A DNA stretch of 64,000 bases from Phyllobacterium trifolii (GCF_014192095.1 NZ_JACHXN010000009.1:1-64000); one strand, 5' to 3'. Shown: positions 20,355-30,112, numbered from the stretch's first letter. A program made the numbers and translations. Notes: generated by a model from the sequence alone, not told the origin.

Positions 20355-21455
20355 TCAGGCCGACTTGATTTCGGCAGTTGCCTTGTCGATCATCTCGTTC
20401 TTCATGGCGCGGTTGACCGAGCTGAAGAATTGCACGCGCTCAACCTGCTCTGGTGGCAGTGCCATGGCGGCACGCTCCTTGTCGTCGAGTACCTTGTCGA
20501 CGCCATCGAATGCCGAAGCGAAGCCTGATTGGCGCGTCATCGCCGCGCCGATCTCCGGCGAGGAAAGGATGGCGTCCAGGAAAGCATATGCCGCATCGGC
20601 ATTCGGCGCATTGTTGACGACGTTGAACGAGTAGAGGAAACCGTAAGTACCCTCCTTCGGCACGGAGATCTCGATGGGATGGCCGTCCATGATAAGCTTG
20701 GCAGCGGGACCAGACCAGGTCTGTGCGAGGTAGATATCCTCGTTGACGAACATCTGCTGCACTTCCGACGCGGCGTCGTAATATTTGCGCACCTTGTCCT
20801 TGTGCTTGATCATAAAATCGCGGGCTTTGTCGGTGGCTGCCTGAGCAACGTCCGCCTTATTTTCGTAGGTCACATAGTCGCCATCACTACCCTGATAACG
20901 CATGACGATGGAGAGGAAGTCGGAGACGATATAGGACGTCAGGTTCTTGTACTCGTCATCAAACATGATCTCCCAGCTGTCGGAGGCCTTGGTATATTCC
21001 GTATTGCGGGCAAGTCCCTCAAAGCCGGCGAGCAGCGGCAGCCCATAGGTTTTGCCGTCAACGGTGAGCTGCGGCGCGCCTTTATATGCGGGCCCGAGCT
21101 TGTCCCAGTTCTTTAGACGGGCAGTGTCGAGCGGGGCGAGCAGATTCGACCCCATAAACTGCGACAGGCGGTGACCGGTAACGGTCACGATGTCGGTGGA
21201 TGGCGCGGCGCCTTCGGCGGTGAGCAGATTATACTGCTTGCCCTGATCGTCGGTTAGCCTGATGCGGATCTCGATGCCGCTATCCTTCTGAAACTGGTCA
21301 ATGAATGACTGCGGCACGAACTTGTCGTAGGTGGTGATATTTACCACCTTGCTTTGAGCGAAGGCTGGGCGGATGATCGCCGGCGCAGCAAGGACGCCGG
21401 TGCCGGCCGCCAGTAGCTTTAACGTCGAGCGGCGATTTACGGTAAAGTCTTTCAT
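20355..21455 (-). CDS. ABC transporter substrate-binding protein (PotD-like), 366 aa
   Basis: A periplasmic solute-binding protein of the spermidine/putrescine class. The chosen start (21455) has AGAGGAG just upstream and gives a signal peptide with a twin-arginine-like motif (NRRSTLKLLAAG) and cleavage after PAFA. A longer frame from 21644 would bury this signal and is rejected. The mature protein shows the family pattern (NITTYDKFVP, DIVTVTGHRLSQF, FVNEDIYLAQTWSG). It is the first gene of the transport and oxidation operon. The ligand is unknown; a cationic amine or opine-like compound fits the class and the neighbours. Confidence 0.88.
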   Translation of the reverse strand: MKDFTVNRRSTLKLLAAGTGVLAAPAIIRPAFAQSKVVNITTYDKFVPQSFIDQFQKDSGIEIRIRLTDDQGKQYNLLTAEGAAPSTDIVTVTGHRLSQFMGSNLLAPLDTARLKNWDKLGPAYKGAPQLTVDGKTYGLPLLAGFEGLARNTEYTKASDSWEIMFDDEYKNLTSYIVSDFLSIVMRYQGSDGDYVTYENKADVAQAATDKARDFMIKHKDKVRKYYDAASEVQQMFVNEDIYLAQTWSGPAAKLIMDGHPIEISVPKEGTYGFLYSFNVVNNAPNADAAYAFLDAILSSPEIGAAMTRQSGFASAFDGVDKVLDDKERAAMALPPEQVERVQFFSSVNRAMKNEMIDKATAEIKSA

Positions 21456-21507
21456 GTCACTCTCCTCTTTGATTTTTGCAGGCTCATATTTCGTTCCCGG
21501 GCGCTTT

Positions 21508-22512
21508 CTACAGGCGACCCCTGCTTTGCTGAATATCGGGCTGCCTGGCGCTTCGAGCGCGTTTCCCGGCGAAATTCCTGTCGGCGATGCGGGCCATCTG
21601 ACGGGGATCATGACTGACGAAATCCGGCATCCGCTCGGATGCAATGCGCACGATACGCTCGATCAGCTCATGCGCGCAGGCCGATAGCGGACGGGCGCCG
21701 GCAGAAAAGATCGCCCAGAGGAAGGGAATATCAACATCCAGGGGGCGGATCGCGACCGGCGCCGATTGTAGGCCAAAGGCCGTTGCAGGCTCGATGATCG
21801 CCACTCCAAGGCCGGTCGACGCGATCTGCACCGCATTTATGGCGGCATTGGTAGCTATGATGCGTCTGGGCCGCACTTTTGCGGCCTCCAGTGCCTGGTC
21901 GACATGACGGCGCAGGCGGAACGGATTGGCCATTGTCACCAGCGTGCGATCAGCGATATCGGCGATTGAAATGACCGCTTGGGCCGCAAGCGGATCGTGC
22001 AGCGCAACTGCGGCGACACAGCGCCCCTCAAAAAAGCCCTGGACCTTAAGGCCTGGTTGATCGGCCGGCAGCGATGTTACGCAGAAATCCGCAGTCCTCG
22101 CTAGAACCGACTGCACGGCCGCCTCTGCTGGCATGCTGCGAAGATGAATGGCGTGGGGCAGACGCTCTTCGGGCAATTCGGCCAGCGCGAGTGGAATGAT
22201 TCCGCTTGCAAAAGCTGGAGTTGCAGCAAGTTCGATCGGCTCGGGCTCCCTCGCGGCAATCGCTTTTGCCCGATCGCCCAAATGGCCTATGCCACAGACG
22301 AAACGTTCGGCATCATCATGAAATGCGATACCCTGGTCGGTTGGGGCAATCTTGGGGCCGTTGCGCTCGAACAGCGGAAAGCCGAGCGAGGTTTCCAGAT
22401 CCTGTATCAGGCGCGTCACCTGCGACTGGGAACGATCAAGCAGACGGGCGGCGCCGGTTATACTACCGGTCGACATGACTGCCAAAAACGTTTCCAGGTC
22501 GCGGATTTCCAT
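21508..22512 (-). CDS. LysR-family transcriptional regulator, 334 aa
   Basis: An N-terminal winged-helix domain (about 1-60: MEIRDLETFLAVMSTGSITG, then AARLLDRSQSQVTRLIQDLE) and a periplasmic-binding-protein-like effector domain follow the LysR pattern. The C-terminus carries a basic tail longer than usual (about 30 extra residues). The gene lies upstream of the ABC operon on the same strand and faces the opine-dehydrogenase-like gene, so it probably controls both. A 25-bp dyad at 22531-22555 just upstream of its start is a likely binding site. Confidence 0.88.
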   Translation of the reverse strand: MEIRDLETFLAVMSTGSITGAARLLDRSQSQVTRLIQDLETSLGFPLFERNGPKIAPTDQGIAFHDDAERFVCGIGHLGDRAKAIAAREPEPIELAATPAFASGIIPLALAELPEERLPHAIHLRSMPAEAAVQSVLARTADFCVTSLPADQPGLKVQGFFEGRCVAAVALHDPLAAQAVISIADIADRTLVTMANPFRLRRHVDQALEAAKVRPRRIIATNAAINAVQIASTGLGVAIIEPATAFGLQSAPVAIRPLDVDIPFLWAIFSAGARPLSACAHELIERIVRIASERMPDFVSHDPRQMARIADRNFAGKRARSARQPDIQQSRGRL

Positions 22513-22530
22513 TCGATACCATGCATTCCT

Positions 22531-22555
22531 TGCATTATGACAGTAGCATAGTGCA
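22531..22555. promoter_or_regulatory. Candidate LysR operator (25-bp dyad)
   Basis: The arms TGCATTATG and CATAGTGCA are complementary at eight of nine positions around a seven-base centre. It lies 18 bases upstream of the LysR start, in the divergent region shared with the opine-dehydrogenase-like gene. LysR regulators usually bind interrupted dyads in this position; binding itself is inferred. Confidence 0.5.
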
Positions 22556-22741
22556 TAAAACGCATTCTAAACGCTAGTGACAAAACACACGTTTTCTTTG
22601 TTTGGCGTTTAAGTAGAAAAGTATTCGTTCGGGAGCTCATCAGCGGGAAACTTTGAATCAGAGGGGTGGCCGCTGCCCAGGTATAAAGTGCTTCGAGTTG
22701 TCGAACGCGGGAAATTAGTACTAGAAAAGGGAAATGGGTTG

Positions 22742-23833
22742 ATGCGTATAAGTATTCTCGGCGCAGGCGCAATCGCCTTCGGTATGGCGGCTTTCCTTGC
22801 CAAAGCCGGTCACCAGCCGGTTCTTTGGTCGCCGTCCGGCGTTCGCGTTCGCGGGCTCGCCGAGGGCGCTTCGCTGACCGCTACGGGTGTAATCGAGTTT
22901 TCCGGTCCCGTTGCGGTAGCCCGCGATTGCGCCGAAGCAATCTCGGGAGCCGATATTATTATCGTTGCCTTGCCGGCTAACGGCCATCGCCTGGCATTCG
23001 ATGCTGCCCTGCCGCATCTCAGATCCGGCCAACCCGTGATCATCAGTTCGCACAGTTCCTTCGGAGCACTTTACTTCGCAAAGCGGCTGGCGGAGCGCGG
23101 TGTACGGTTGCCCATCATCGTCTGGGGAACGACCCTTATTACTGGCCGTCAGCAATCGGATGGCGTGAGCGTTTCGGTCAATACCGTACGTCAGAAAATT
23201 GACGTCGCAGCGCTGCCGAAATCCGCGGCGGCAGAGGGGAAGGCGCTTTGCATCGAACTCTTCGGCGACCGTTTCGTCGAGCGCGACGGGCTTCTCGCTA
23301 TTGCATTGTCGAACCTCAACCCACAGAACCATCTTGGTATCGCGCTTCTCAACTTAACCCGTATGGAGAAAGGTGAGACATGGGGACAGGGCGAACACGT
23401 CACCCCCGCCGTTGGGCAATTGATCGAGGCGCTTGACCTTGAACGACTCCAGATCGCCGAGAGTTTCGGGCTTTCCGTCCGCACCGTGCAGGAACATTTC
23501 TCGCTCTCGTTTCACGTGCCGATGGGCCCTGTTTCGGAGATGAACCAGCAGATGCACCGCGAGGGCCGCGGCGGCTTCGGCCCAGCAACCGCCGACAGCC
23601 GATATATCTACGAGGACGTGCCCTTCGGACTCGTACCGACCAGCCTCCTTGGCCGCATTGTCGGCCGGCCAGCTGTGCTGCATGAAGCAGGCACCAGCTT
23701 GTTTTCGGCGGCGGTGGGCCGCAACCTCGTCTTAGACAACGACCTGTTGCCGGATCTGGCGCTTGACAAGCTTTCGGCGACCGCCCTCACGACAATCTGC
23801 GAAGAGTGGCCCACCGCGGAAAAGCACCGCTGA
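22742..23833 (+). CDS. NAD/NADP octopine/nopaline dehydrogenase family protein, 363 aa
   Basis: The N-terminus is a dinucleotide-binding fold (ISILGAGAIAFG, residues 4-14). The C-terminal half matches the opine dehydrogenase domain, with the expected catalytic His in NLNPQNHLG (His197). Members reversibly condense an amino acid with a 2-keto acid, or oxidise such opines. The start at 22742 follows a GGGA-rich ribosome site; a frame from 22688 adds 18 unlikely residues. The gene is divergent from the LysR regulator and the ABC/monooxygenase operon, so together they suggest import and oxidative breakdown of an opine-like compound. That function is inferred from context. Confidence 0.85.
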   Translation: MRISILGAGAIAFGMAAFLAKAGHQPVLWSPSGVRVRGLAEGASLTATGVIEFSGPVAVARDCAEAISGADIIIVALPANGHRLAFDAALPHLRSGQPVIISSHSSFGALYFAKRLAERGVRLPIIVWGTTLITGRQQSDGVSVSVNTVRQKIDVAALPKSAAAEGKALCIELFGDRFVERDGLLAIALSNLNPQNHLGIALLNLTRMEKGETWGQGEHVTPAVGQLIEALDLERLQIAESFGLSVRTVQEHFSLSFHVPMGPVSEMNQQMHREGRGGFGPATADSRYIYEDVPFGLVPTSLLGRIVGRPAVLHEAGTSLFSAAVGRNLVLDNDLLPDLALDKLSATALTTICEEWPTAEKHR

Positions 23834-23979
23834 CATCTACTGGAATGGCGCATCGTGAGGGGGCAGTTCCAGTCGAGGCATTATGCGATTTTCGAAGCAC
23901 GGAACGGCGGCAGACCCGGCACAAACGGTGCATAGGACGCGATCTTGTCTAACGCACATTCGGAATGAATAACCAACAC

Positions 23980-24660
23980 TCAGGTGCCGTGGCTACTGGC
24001 TCCCTGCACATCCGGCTGCGGCCATCGCTGCAGCGCGATGCGGCCAGCTTCTGTCAACGTATAGACGCCCCTATCGAGGCGCTCAAACCAGCCATAAACA
24101 TTCGAAAGCAATATCTTGCCCGCGTCCGGTACGTTGGTTCCAATATCGTGCACTCGCAGCGGACCTGCCGTCAGCGTTGCCGCACAGGCAAGCGCCTGCT
24201 GCCGATATGCCGTCATAATTGGTGTGCGGGTACTACCACCAAGCACCGGATCTCCGCGTCGTTTCTGGTGTTCGCGCATAAGCCTCGAACGCCGCTTTGG
24301 ATCGGTCCGCGGCATTGGTGATACGGAGCCGACGATGACACTGACCTCGCCGGCATCGGAAATGCCCAGCATGCCAACGCCAAGCCTGCGGCAGAGGTTG
24401 CGGTAGCGTTTGTCGGCTTCACGACCTTTGCCGCTGGACGATATCCGGGCAGCGATCCAGACCTCGTTTGAAACGGTCGACCGGTCGACCGCCTGCAATA
24501 TGAGCTCCAGATTGAAACTCAATTTTAGCTCGGCGACCACGACAACAGGCGGATCGTCACTACTGAGGCCGACAAGATCGCAGCCGCCAACCTCGCCCTT
24601 GACGACGTAACCTGCCTTTTCAAGAAAGCTTTTTACCGGCAGATAGAGCGAAGTTTCCAT
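23980..24660 (-). CDS. DUF2161 protein, PD-(D/E)XK nuclease-like, 226 aa
   Basis: The N-terminal half carries a restriction-endonuclease-like core: Asp28 in GGCDLVGL and the E-x-K triad in VVAELKLSF (Glu44, Lys46). The C-terminal part looks like a winged-helix (NVYGWFERLDRGVYTLTEAG). This is the DUF2161 architecture, annotated in databases as putative phosphodiesterase. No partner gene or toxin-antitoxin signature is adjacent. Catalytic residues appear intact, but the substrate is unknown. Confidence 0.8.
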   Translation of the reverse strand: METSLYLPVKSFLEKAGYVVKGEVGGCDLVGLSSDDPPVVVVAELKLSFNLELILQAVDRSTVSNEVWIAARISSSGKGREADKRYRNLCRRLGVGMLGISDAGEVSVIVGSVSPMPRTDPKRRSRLMREHQKRRGDPVLGGSTRTPIMTAYRQQALACAATLTAGPLRVHDIGTNVPDAGKILLSNVYGWFERLDRGVYTLTEAGRIALQRWPQPDVQGASSHGT

Positions 24661-24958
24661 GTATACAGATCAAATCGGAGAATCGTTTCACAAAAAACTA
24701 CACCGATATGACCGCTAGGGACACCGCATTTGCCGCGCATTGAGAAGTATCTAACCCACGACCCCACTGAAATCGATCCCAACGCAAGATTCGGCCTGTT
24801 CAATTGCAGACCTTGCCAGAAACCCTTCCTTTGAAAATGCCGATAATAGCGGATTTGCGACCGTTTTTGATTGGCTCCTCAAAGTCGACAATGTCTCTCA
24901 GCGAGCCAGCAAGGCTTCCTTGACGACCGAAGTCGCCTTGCGACGTGAAAGGATTGCC

Positions 24959-25472
24959 ATGACCGCATCACTCTGTGTCATCACCGGCGCGATGGCCGCT
25001 GGCAAGTCCACCATAGCCAAGGCCCTGGTTCAGCGCTTCGAAAAGTCGGCACATGTCGGCGGTGACGGGTTTCTGCGCATGATCACCAAGGGCGGAGCGG
25101 TGATGGGGCCAGTGCTCGGCAGGGAGGCGATCGAGCAGCTCCACCTTCGGCAAGACATCGCAATGTATGCGGTCCGACGGTTCGTCGGCGCCGGATTCAC
25201 CACGGTATACCAGGACATCCTGATCGGTGCGGATTTTGTCCGCATCAAGCGGGCGCTTGCCGATCTCAACCCGCGTATAGTTGTGCTTAACCCCGATGTG
25301 GAGACGCTCGCCCGACGGGATGCCGAGCGGCACAAGACGGGTTATGGAGAACACTTCCCCCCTAACGTCCTTGCTGAGGCTCTTCAGAACGACACCCCGT
25401 GAAGGGCTGTGGTTGGATACCTCCGCGATGAGTGTCGAGGCCGTGGTGGAGAATATCCTCAGGACCTGGTGA
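24959..25472 (+). pseudogene. P-loop kinase/phosphotransferase-like protein with 3' frameshift
   Basis: From ATG 24959 (AAGGA upstream) the frame encodes a Walker A GAMAAGKST (residues 10-18), a GGDGF substrate-side motif and a kinase-like core. It stops at 25402 after LQNDTP. The next frame continues at once with REGLWLDTSAMSVEAVVENI and ends at 25472, which is the kind of C-terminus expected for this family of small shikimate-kinase or chloramphenicol-phosphotransferase-like proteins. The break is in a four-C run near 25396. One C fewer, or two more, would restore about 170 residues. It may be a real mutation or a homopolymer error. Confidence 0.7.
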
Positions 25473-25833
25473 CGGGGACGGTCGCGCGCAGCCACTCGGG
25501 GGTGGAAGAATTCGACACGTTAATAGACTAGATGCCGTCCCGATCGTTCCACGGCCCCCTGAAACTCACTAGAATCGCCTTGGGCCCATTTTCATACTCG
25601 TCATCATCAGATTCGCGTTCAGGAGGTTCCGGCCAATGCTAAAGCTGCCGACCCTAATTTGACGCCAAGCGTGTGGAGCTCCACCTCACCTGTAGCCGCC
25701 CGATGGTACATTTGAAGGCCTTGACTTAGATGTCGATGGGCGCCCATTTTTTACTGTAAGTGTCGTTAAATCGCCGCTGTCGCTTCAACATTTAAAACAA
25801 GGGATGCAGGGCATATCCGATTTACCACCACCT
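25473..25833. other. 361-base region without a gene
   Basis: This lies between the kinase relic and the 3' end of the ABC operon. No convincing frame, repeat or strong terminator is seen. Confidence 0.4.
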
Positions 25834-26913
25834 TCACCAGGTTATCCTCAACTTCGTCTGTGGGTCAAAAAGGTTGACGCTGGTCGGATCGACGGTGAAG
25901 CTGACATCGTCTCCATATCTTCCCGCAAAACGCGGTCCAACTCGGGCGATTACGCTTTGGCCTCCGATGAGGCTGGTGAGCATGGTGTCGGGGCCGGTGG
26001 GCTCGACAACATCAATTTTGCCATGGAAAGCAGCCGCTATGTCGTGATGGACAACTTTGAACTCTTCTGGGCGAACGCCGAGGATCACCTCCTGCTCTTC
26101 CAGTTTTTCCTTGCTCCGTCCCAGATTCAGGCAAATGTCCTTTGCCATGAATTGCCAGCCAGACTTGCCTCGTCCCAAGCGGCCTCTCAGAAAATTCATT
26201 GCCGGTGAACCGATAAAACCGGCCACGAACATATTGGCAGGGCGTTCATAGATGGTGCGAGGATCGGCCAATTGCTGAATATATCCGCCTTTCATAACGG
26301 CCACTTTGGTGGCAAGCGTCATGGCTTCGATCTGGTCGTGGGTGACGTAAACGATGCTCGTGCCCAACCGTTCATGGAGACGCTTGATCTCGGTCCGCAT
26401 CTCTACCCTGAGTTTGGCGTCCAGATTGGAAAGGGGTTCATCGAACAAAAACAAATCCGGATCACGAACGATGGCGCGGCCCATCGCGACGCGCTGGCGC
26501 TGGCCGCCTGAAAGATTTGCCGGTTTGCGATCAAGCAGATGGGTAACCTGCAGCATATCTGCCGCACGGGCTACGGCTTCGCGCCGCCGATCCACGGATG
26601 TCCCGCGCATTTCGAGACCGAAACCGATGTTTCGCTCCACCGACATTGTCGGGTAGAGCGCATAGGACTGAAACACCATTGCGATATTACGATCCTTCGG
26701 CGGCAGGTTGGAAACTGAGCGTCCGCCAATGACGATATCACCACTCGAGGTCTCATCGAGACCGGCGATGATGTTGAGCAAGGTGGACTTGCCGCAACCC
26801 GAAGGACCGAGGAGGACGAGAAACCCGCCGTCTTCAAGCTCGATGTCGATACCGTGCAGAACTTGAACTGAACCGTAGGACTTGCGGACGTCTTTGAGTG
26901 AAAGGGTAGCCAT
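25834..26913 (-). CDS. Sugar-type ABC transporter ATP-binding protein (MalK/UgpC-like), 359 aa
   Basis: Walker A GPSGCGKST (36-44), signature LSGGQ (134-138) and Walker B FDEPLSNLDAK are present. A C-terminal regulatory domain of the MalK/UgpC type follows (ILGVRPEEFKV). It powers the carbohydrate importer encoded just upstream, whose last permease gene ends 13 bases before. It is the last gene of the four-gene transporter operon. Confidence 0.92.
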   Translation of the reverse strand: MATLSLKDVRKSYGSVQVLHGIDIELEDGGFLVLLGPSGCGKSTLLNIIAGLDETSSGDIVIGGRSVSNLPPKDRNIAMVFQSYALYPTMSVERNIGFGLEMRGTSVDRRREAVARAADMLQVTHLLDRKPANLSGGQRQRVAMGRAIVRDPDLFLFDEPLSNLDAKLRVEMRTEIKRLHERLGTSIVYVTHDQIEAMTLATKVAVMKGGYIQQLADPRTIYERPANMFVAGFIGSPAMNFLRGRLGRGKSGWQFMAKDICLNLGRSKEKLEEQEVILGVRPEEFKVVHHDIAAAFHGKIDVVEPTGPDTMLTSLIGGQSVIARVGPRFAGRYGDDVSFTVDPTSVNLFDPQTKLRITW

Positions 26914-26926
26914 GTTGTGTTTTCCT

Positions 26927-27772
26927 TTAGCCCTTTATAGCTCCGGCGGTGAGCCCCTGGACCATTGCCCGCTGAACGACCGCAAACAGAAGCATGACGG
27001 GAAGAATGCTGAGAATTCCGCCTGCGGCCAGAACACCCCATGGAAGCTGAAACTCCCCAACCATCAACTGAAGCCCGACGGGCCATGTGCGTGAGCCCTG
27101 ACCTGTGGTCAGCATGAGAGCGAAGATGAACTCGTTCCAGGCTGCAATAGCGATGAAGACGGAGCTTGCGACGAGGCCATTTCTTGCCAAAGGAAGGACG
27201 ATGCGCACCATGGCGCCGAGACGGGTCGATCCGTCGATGCGCGCCGCACTTTCAAGTTCCTTCGGCGCGGCATCGAAAAAGCCCTTGAGCATCCAGACGA
27301 AAAGCGGCAGCAGGAAACTGGTATAGGCGAGAGCCAGACCAAACCTGCTATCGACCAGGCCCACTGTTCTCATCATGACGTAAAGCGGGATGATCATCAT
27401 CACGGCGGGGAACATGCGTATCAGCAGATATCCCAGCATGATGTTGTTGCGGCCACGAAACACCAGGCGCGAAAAGGCGTAAGCGGCAAGCGTGCCGGTG
27501 ACGACGCAGATCGCGACCGTAACGGTGGTGACGATGAGACTGTTGGTAATCAGCACCGGAAAGTTCGACTGGGTCCAGATCGCGACATAGTTTTCGAACG
27601 TGATGTGCGTCGGGATATACTGCATCTGCGACGTCACGATATCGGCCTCGGGCTTCAACGATGTCAGAAACATCCAGACCATGGGACCAAGGCAGAAGGC
27701 CGCCAGAGTGCACAGAACGACATAGGTCAGTATATCGGCGGCCAGTCGCCTGCTGCGATTGCTTTTAAACAT
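26927..27772 (-). CDS. Sugar-type ABC transporter permease (MalG-like), 281 aa
   Basis: A CUT1-family inner-membrane permease with six predicted helices. The EAA loop reads LESAARIDGSTRLGAMVRIV and a characteristic WNEFIFAL segment sits in the last third. It starts three bases after the stop of the partner permease, so translation is coupled. It forms the channel together with that partner. Confidence 0.92.
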   Translation of the reverse strand: MFKSNRSRRLAADILTYVVLCTLAAFCLGPMVWMFLTSLKPEADIVTSQMQYIPTHITFENYVAIWTQSNFPVLITNSLIVTTVTVAICVVTGTLAAYAFSRLVFRGRNNIMLGYLLIRMFPAVMMIIPLYVMMRTVGLVDSRFGLALAYTSFLLPLFVWMLKGFFDAAPKELESAARIDGSTRLGAMVRIVLPLARNGLVASSVFIAIAAWNEFIFALMLTTGQGSRTWPVGLQLMVGEFQLPWGVLAAGGILSILPVMLLFAVVQRAMVQGLTAGAIKG

Positions 27773-27775
27773 GGC

Positions 27776-28708
27776 TCATTCTTTCGTTATGCGTGACAAG
27801 CGGATGTAGATCGTTGCGAAGACCATCAGGATGAAGAACATCACGACCGAAAGAGCGCCTGCGTAACCGAAATTGAAGTCGCGATAGGCTGTCTGGAACG
27901 CGTAGAGCGAGAGGACCTGTGTGGAATTGCCGGGGCCACCGCCGGTGAGCACCAGCAAAAGGTCGGGCGAGTTGACGAGACTGATGACGCGCAAGATGAC
28001 CGCGGCCGTGATCACCGTCTTCAGCATCGGCACGGTGATCAACTTGAACTTGGTGAAAGAGCCGGCGCCATCGACGGCTGCAGCCTTATAAAGGTCCTCC
28101 GGTATGCCCTTTAGTCCGGCCAGAAACAGAAGCGCGAAGAACGGAAAGCCGTGCCAGGCCTCGACAAGAATGGTTGCGGCAAGGGCCGTGTTGGGATCGG
28201 CAAACCAAGCCTTGTAGGAACTCAAGAAGCCAAGCCGAACGAGAATGTCATTGATGACGCCGAGGCGCGGGTCGAGAAGAAGCGCCCACATATGTCCGGC
28301 GACGACATTGGGCAGGAAGTACGGAAGCAGGATGAGAACGCCGAAAAGCCTGGTACCCGGCAGGTTGCGGTTGAGCGCAACTGCAGCGATGAAGCCGAGT
28401 GTCATTTCTATCATCACTGCCGCAGCAACCCAGATCGCCGTATTCTTCAGCGATATCCAGAAGACACGATCCGACATCATTGAGATATAATGCTTCATCC
28501 CCACCCAGCCATTGAGGCCGGGGCGTGTGAGGCGCATTTCGCGTACGCTGATAACGAAACCATAGATGGTCGGGTACGCAACGACCAAAAAAAGCAGCAG
28601 AAGACTGGGCAGGAGAAGAAGATACACCCAATAACGCGTTTCCGAGATTTCTCCCAAACTGCTGAAAGGATGGCGTCGTGAGTTTGAAGTCATTGAAACG
28701 CGGCGCAT
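27776..28708 (-). CDS. Sugar-type ABC transporter permease (MalF/UgpA-like), 310 aa
   Basis: An inner-membrane permease with six helices, starting with a cytoplasmic tail. The EAA-like loop is DLYKAAAVDGAGSFTKFKLI. The start at 28708 has AGGGA at good spacing; an internal Met at 28693 lacks one. It lies 54 bases after the binding-protein gene in the same operon. Confidence 0.9.
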   Translation of the reverse strand: MRRVSMTSNSRRHPFSSLGEISETRYWVYLLLLPSLLLLFLVVAYPTIYGFVISVREMRLTRPGLNGWVGMKHYISMMSDRVFWISLKNTAIWVAAAVMIEMTLGFIAAVALNRNLPGTRLFGVLILLPYFLPNVVAGHMWALLLDPRLGVINDILVRLGFLSSYKAWFADPNTALAATILVEAWHGFPFFALLFLAGLKGIPEDLYKAAAVDGAGSFTKFKLITVPMLKTVITAAVILRVISLVNSPDLLLVLTGGGPGNSTQVLSLYAFQTAYRDFNFGYAGALSVVMFFILMVFATIYIRLSRITKE

Positions 28709-28762
28709 ACGCCGTCCCTGCTTGGGGCGCGATACGATGAGGCGTACCGCGCCCGATCGTGC

Positions 28763-30001
28763 TTAGCGAAGGGCAGCTTCAAGTCCCTCGATCATGCGAT
28801 CGACGGCTTGCTCGGGTGTCAGCTGTCCTGTTAGAACGGCCTGGAAGGTCGGATTGACGACATTTTCCGACCATCCGGCCGCACCAACGAAGCTGTTCGG
28901 CAGACGTCCGAATTCGAGCGTCTGCGTTGCCGCGGCATAAATTGGATTTCCTGTGATCCGCTGATCTTTCAGCGCGGCGGTCGATGCCGGGAAATAGCCG
29001 GTTGCCTCTAGAAGCGCGATGGCCGCATCAGTCTCACCCCAAAAGCTGATCCACTTCCATGCAGCCTCGACATTGTCTTCCTTGAAGATCCCGTTACCAG
29101 CATAGGCGACGCGAGCGATATGTGCTTTAGGGCCGGCAGGCATGGGAGCCGTTGCGAATTGTTCGCCCGGCTTAAGTGCCGCCGAGATTTCGATCAGCGA
29201 GCCGGTGTGGTGCCAGATCATCGCCGTCTGGCCTGTTCTGAACCCTTCCATGATCTGGCGATAACTGTCGTTAGGTGTACTTGGCGGAGCAACCTTCTCC
29301 TTGCGGAAGAGATCCGCGTAGAAGGTGATTGCCTCGATAGCCGCGGGCTTGTCGATGGCCGCTTGCCCGTCCTTGACGAGAGGCGAGCCGAAAGCCTCCA
29401 TGACGTCGATCACGTATTTGAATCCGCCCGCGCCCCCACGCATGCCGAACGCATAACGGTTCTTGGATGGATCAGTCAGCTTGCGGCAGACTGAGAGGAA
29501 CTCGTCGAATGTTTTGGGAGGCGCGGAAATTCCAGCTTCGTCGAAATAATCCTTCCTGTAATACATCCAGTCAACGAAGGCATAGGCGGGTACAGCATAG
29601 ATCGCGCCCTCGTTCGACATTCCCGTCCAGCGGTTGTCCGGAAGGTTGGCTTTGCCTTGCCACGTGTTGACATGCTCGCTGATGTCGACAAGTGCGCCCA
29701 TTGCGGTCAGGTCGGCAAAGCGCTCGGCAATCACCATACCAGTGTCGGGACGGCCGCCCGCGACAACAGCGGAAGAGACCTTTGCCATATATTCCGAATT
29801 CGGAATGCTTTCCTGCGTCACCGAAATATCCGGGTTTGCTGCTGCAAACAGCTGGATGATTTTGGCCAGACCCGCCATCTCCGACTGGCTAGCGAAATGG
29901 TGCCAATAATTGATCGCCGTCGCTGCGTTGGCGCTGCGCAGGCCCGCCGCCAGGGCCAATACTGCACTTGCTGCCAGAAATTCGCGTTTGCTCAGATGCA
30001 T
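28763..30001 (-). CDS. Extracellular sugar-type substrate-binding protein (family 1), 412 aa
   Basis: The signal peptide (MHLSKREFLAASAVLALAAG, cleaved near SANA) is followed by the family 1 solute-binding fold, with INYWHHFAS at the mature N-terminus and motifs such as GMVIAERFADL and FRTGQTAMIWH. GGGAGG lies just before the ATG. It is the first gene of the CUT1 importer. The neighbouring enolase-superfamily enzyme suggests a sugar acid or its derivative as ligand, which is inference. A GntR-type palindrome sits 31 bases upstream. Confidence 0.9.
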   Translation of the reverse strand: MHLSKREFLAASAVLALAAGLRSANAATAINYWHHFASQSEMAGLAKIIQLFAAANPDISVTQESIPNSEYMAKVSSAVVAGGRPDTGMVIAERFADLTAMGALVDISEHVNTWQGKANLPDNRWTGMSNEGAIYAVPAYAFVDWMYYRKDYFDEAGISAPPKTFDEFLSVCRKLTDPSKNRYAFGMRGGAGGFKYVIDVMEAFGSPLVKDGQAAIDKPAAIEAITFYADLFRKEKVAPPSTPNDSYRQIMEGFRTGQTAMIWHHTGSLIEISAALKPGEQFATAPMPAGPKAHIARVAYAGNGIFKEDNVEAAWKWISFWGETDAAIALLEATGYFPASTAALKDQRITGNPIYAAATQTLEFGRLPNSFVGAAGWSENVVNPTFQAVLTGQLTPEQAVDRMIEGLEAALR

Positions 30002-30031
30002 TACAACCTCCCAAGTGATCAGACTCCCAAT

Positions 30032-30043
30032 CTGATCGATCAG
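30032..30043. promoter_or_regulatory. Candidate GntR operator before the ABC operon
   Basis: CTGATCGATCAG is a perfect 12-bp palindrome 31 bases upstream of the binding-protein start. It sits within TCTGATCGATCAGTTAAA, closely matched by TCTGATAGATCAGTTGAA in the divergent region near 30831. The paired occurrence at both controlled promoter regions makes it the likely target of the FCD-type regulator encoded between them. Confidence 0.65.
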
Positions 30044-30112
30044 TTAAAGCTAGCACCATTTTTTTATGTCTGCAACAACGTCGATGAAGTCTCTTTGAAC
30101 AGTGACGCTGAT

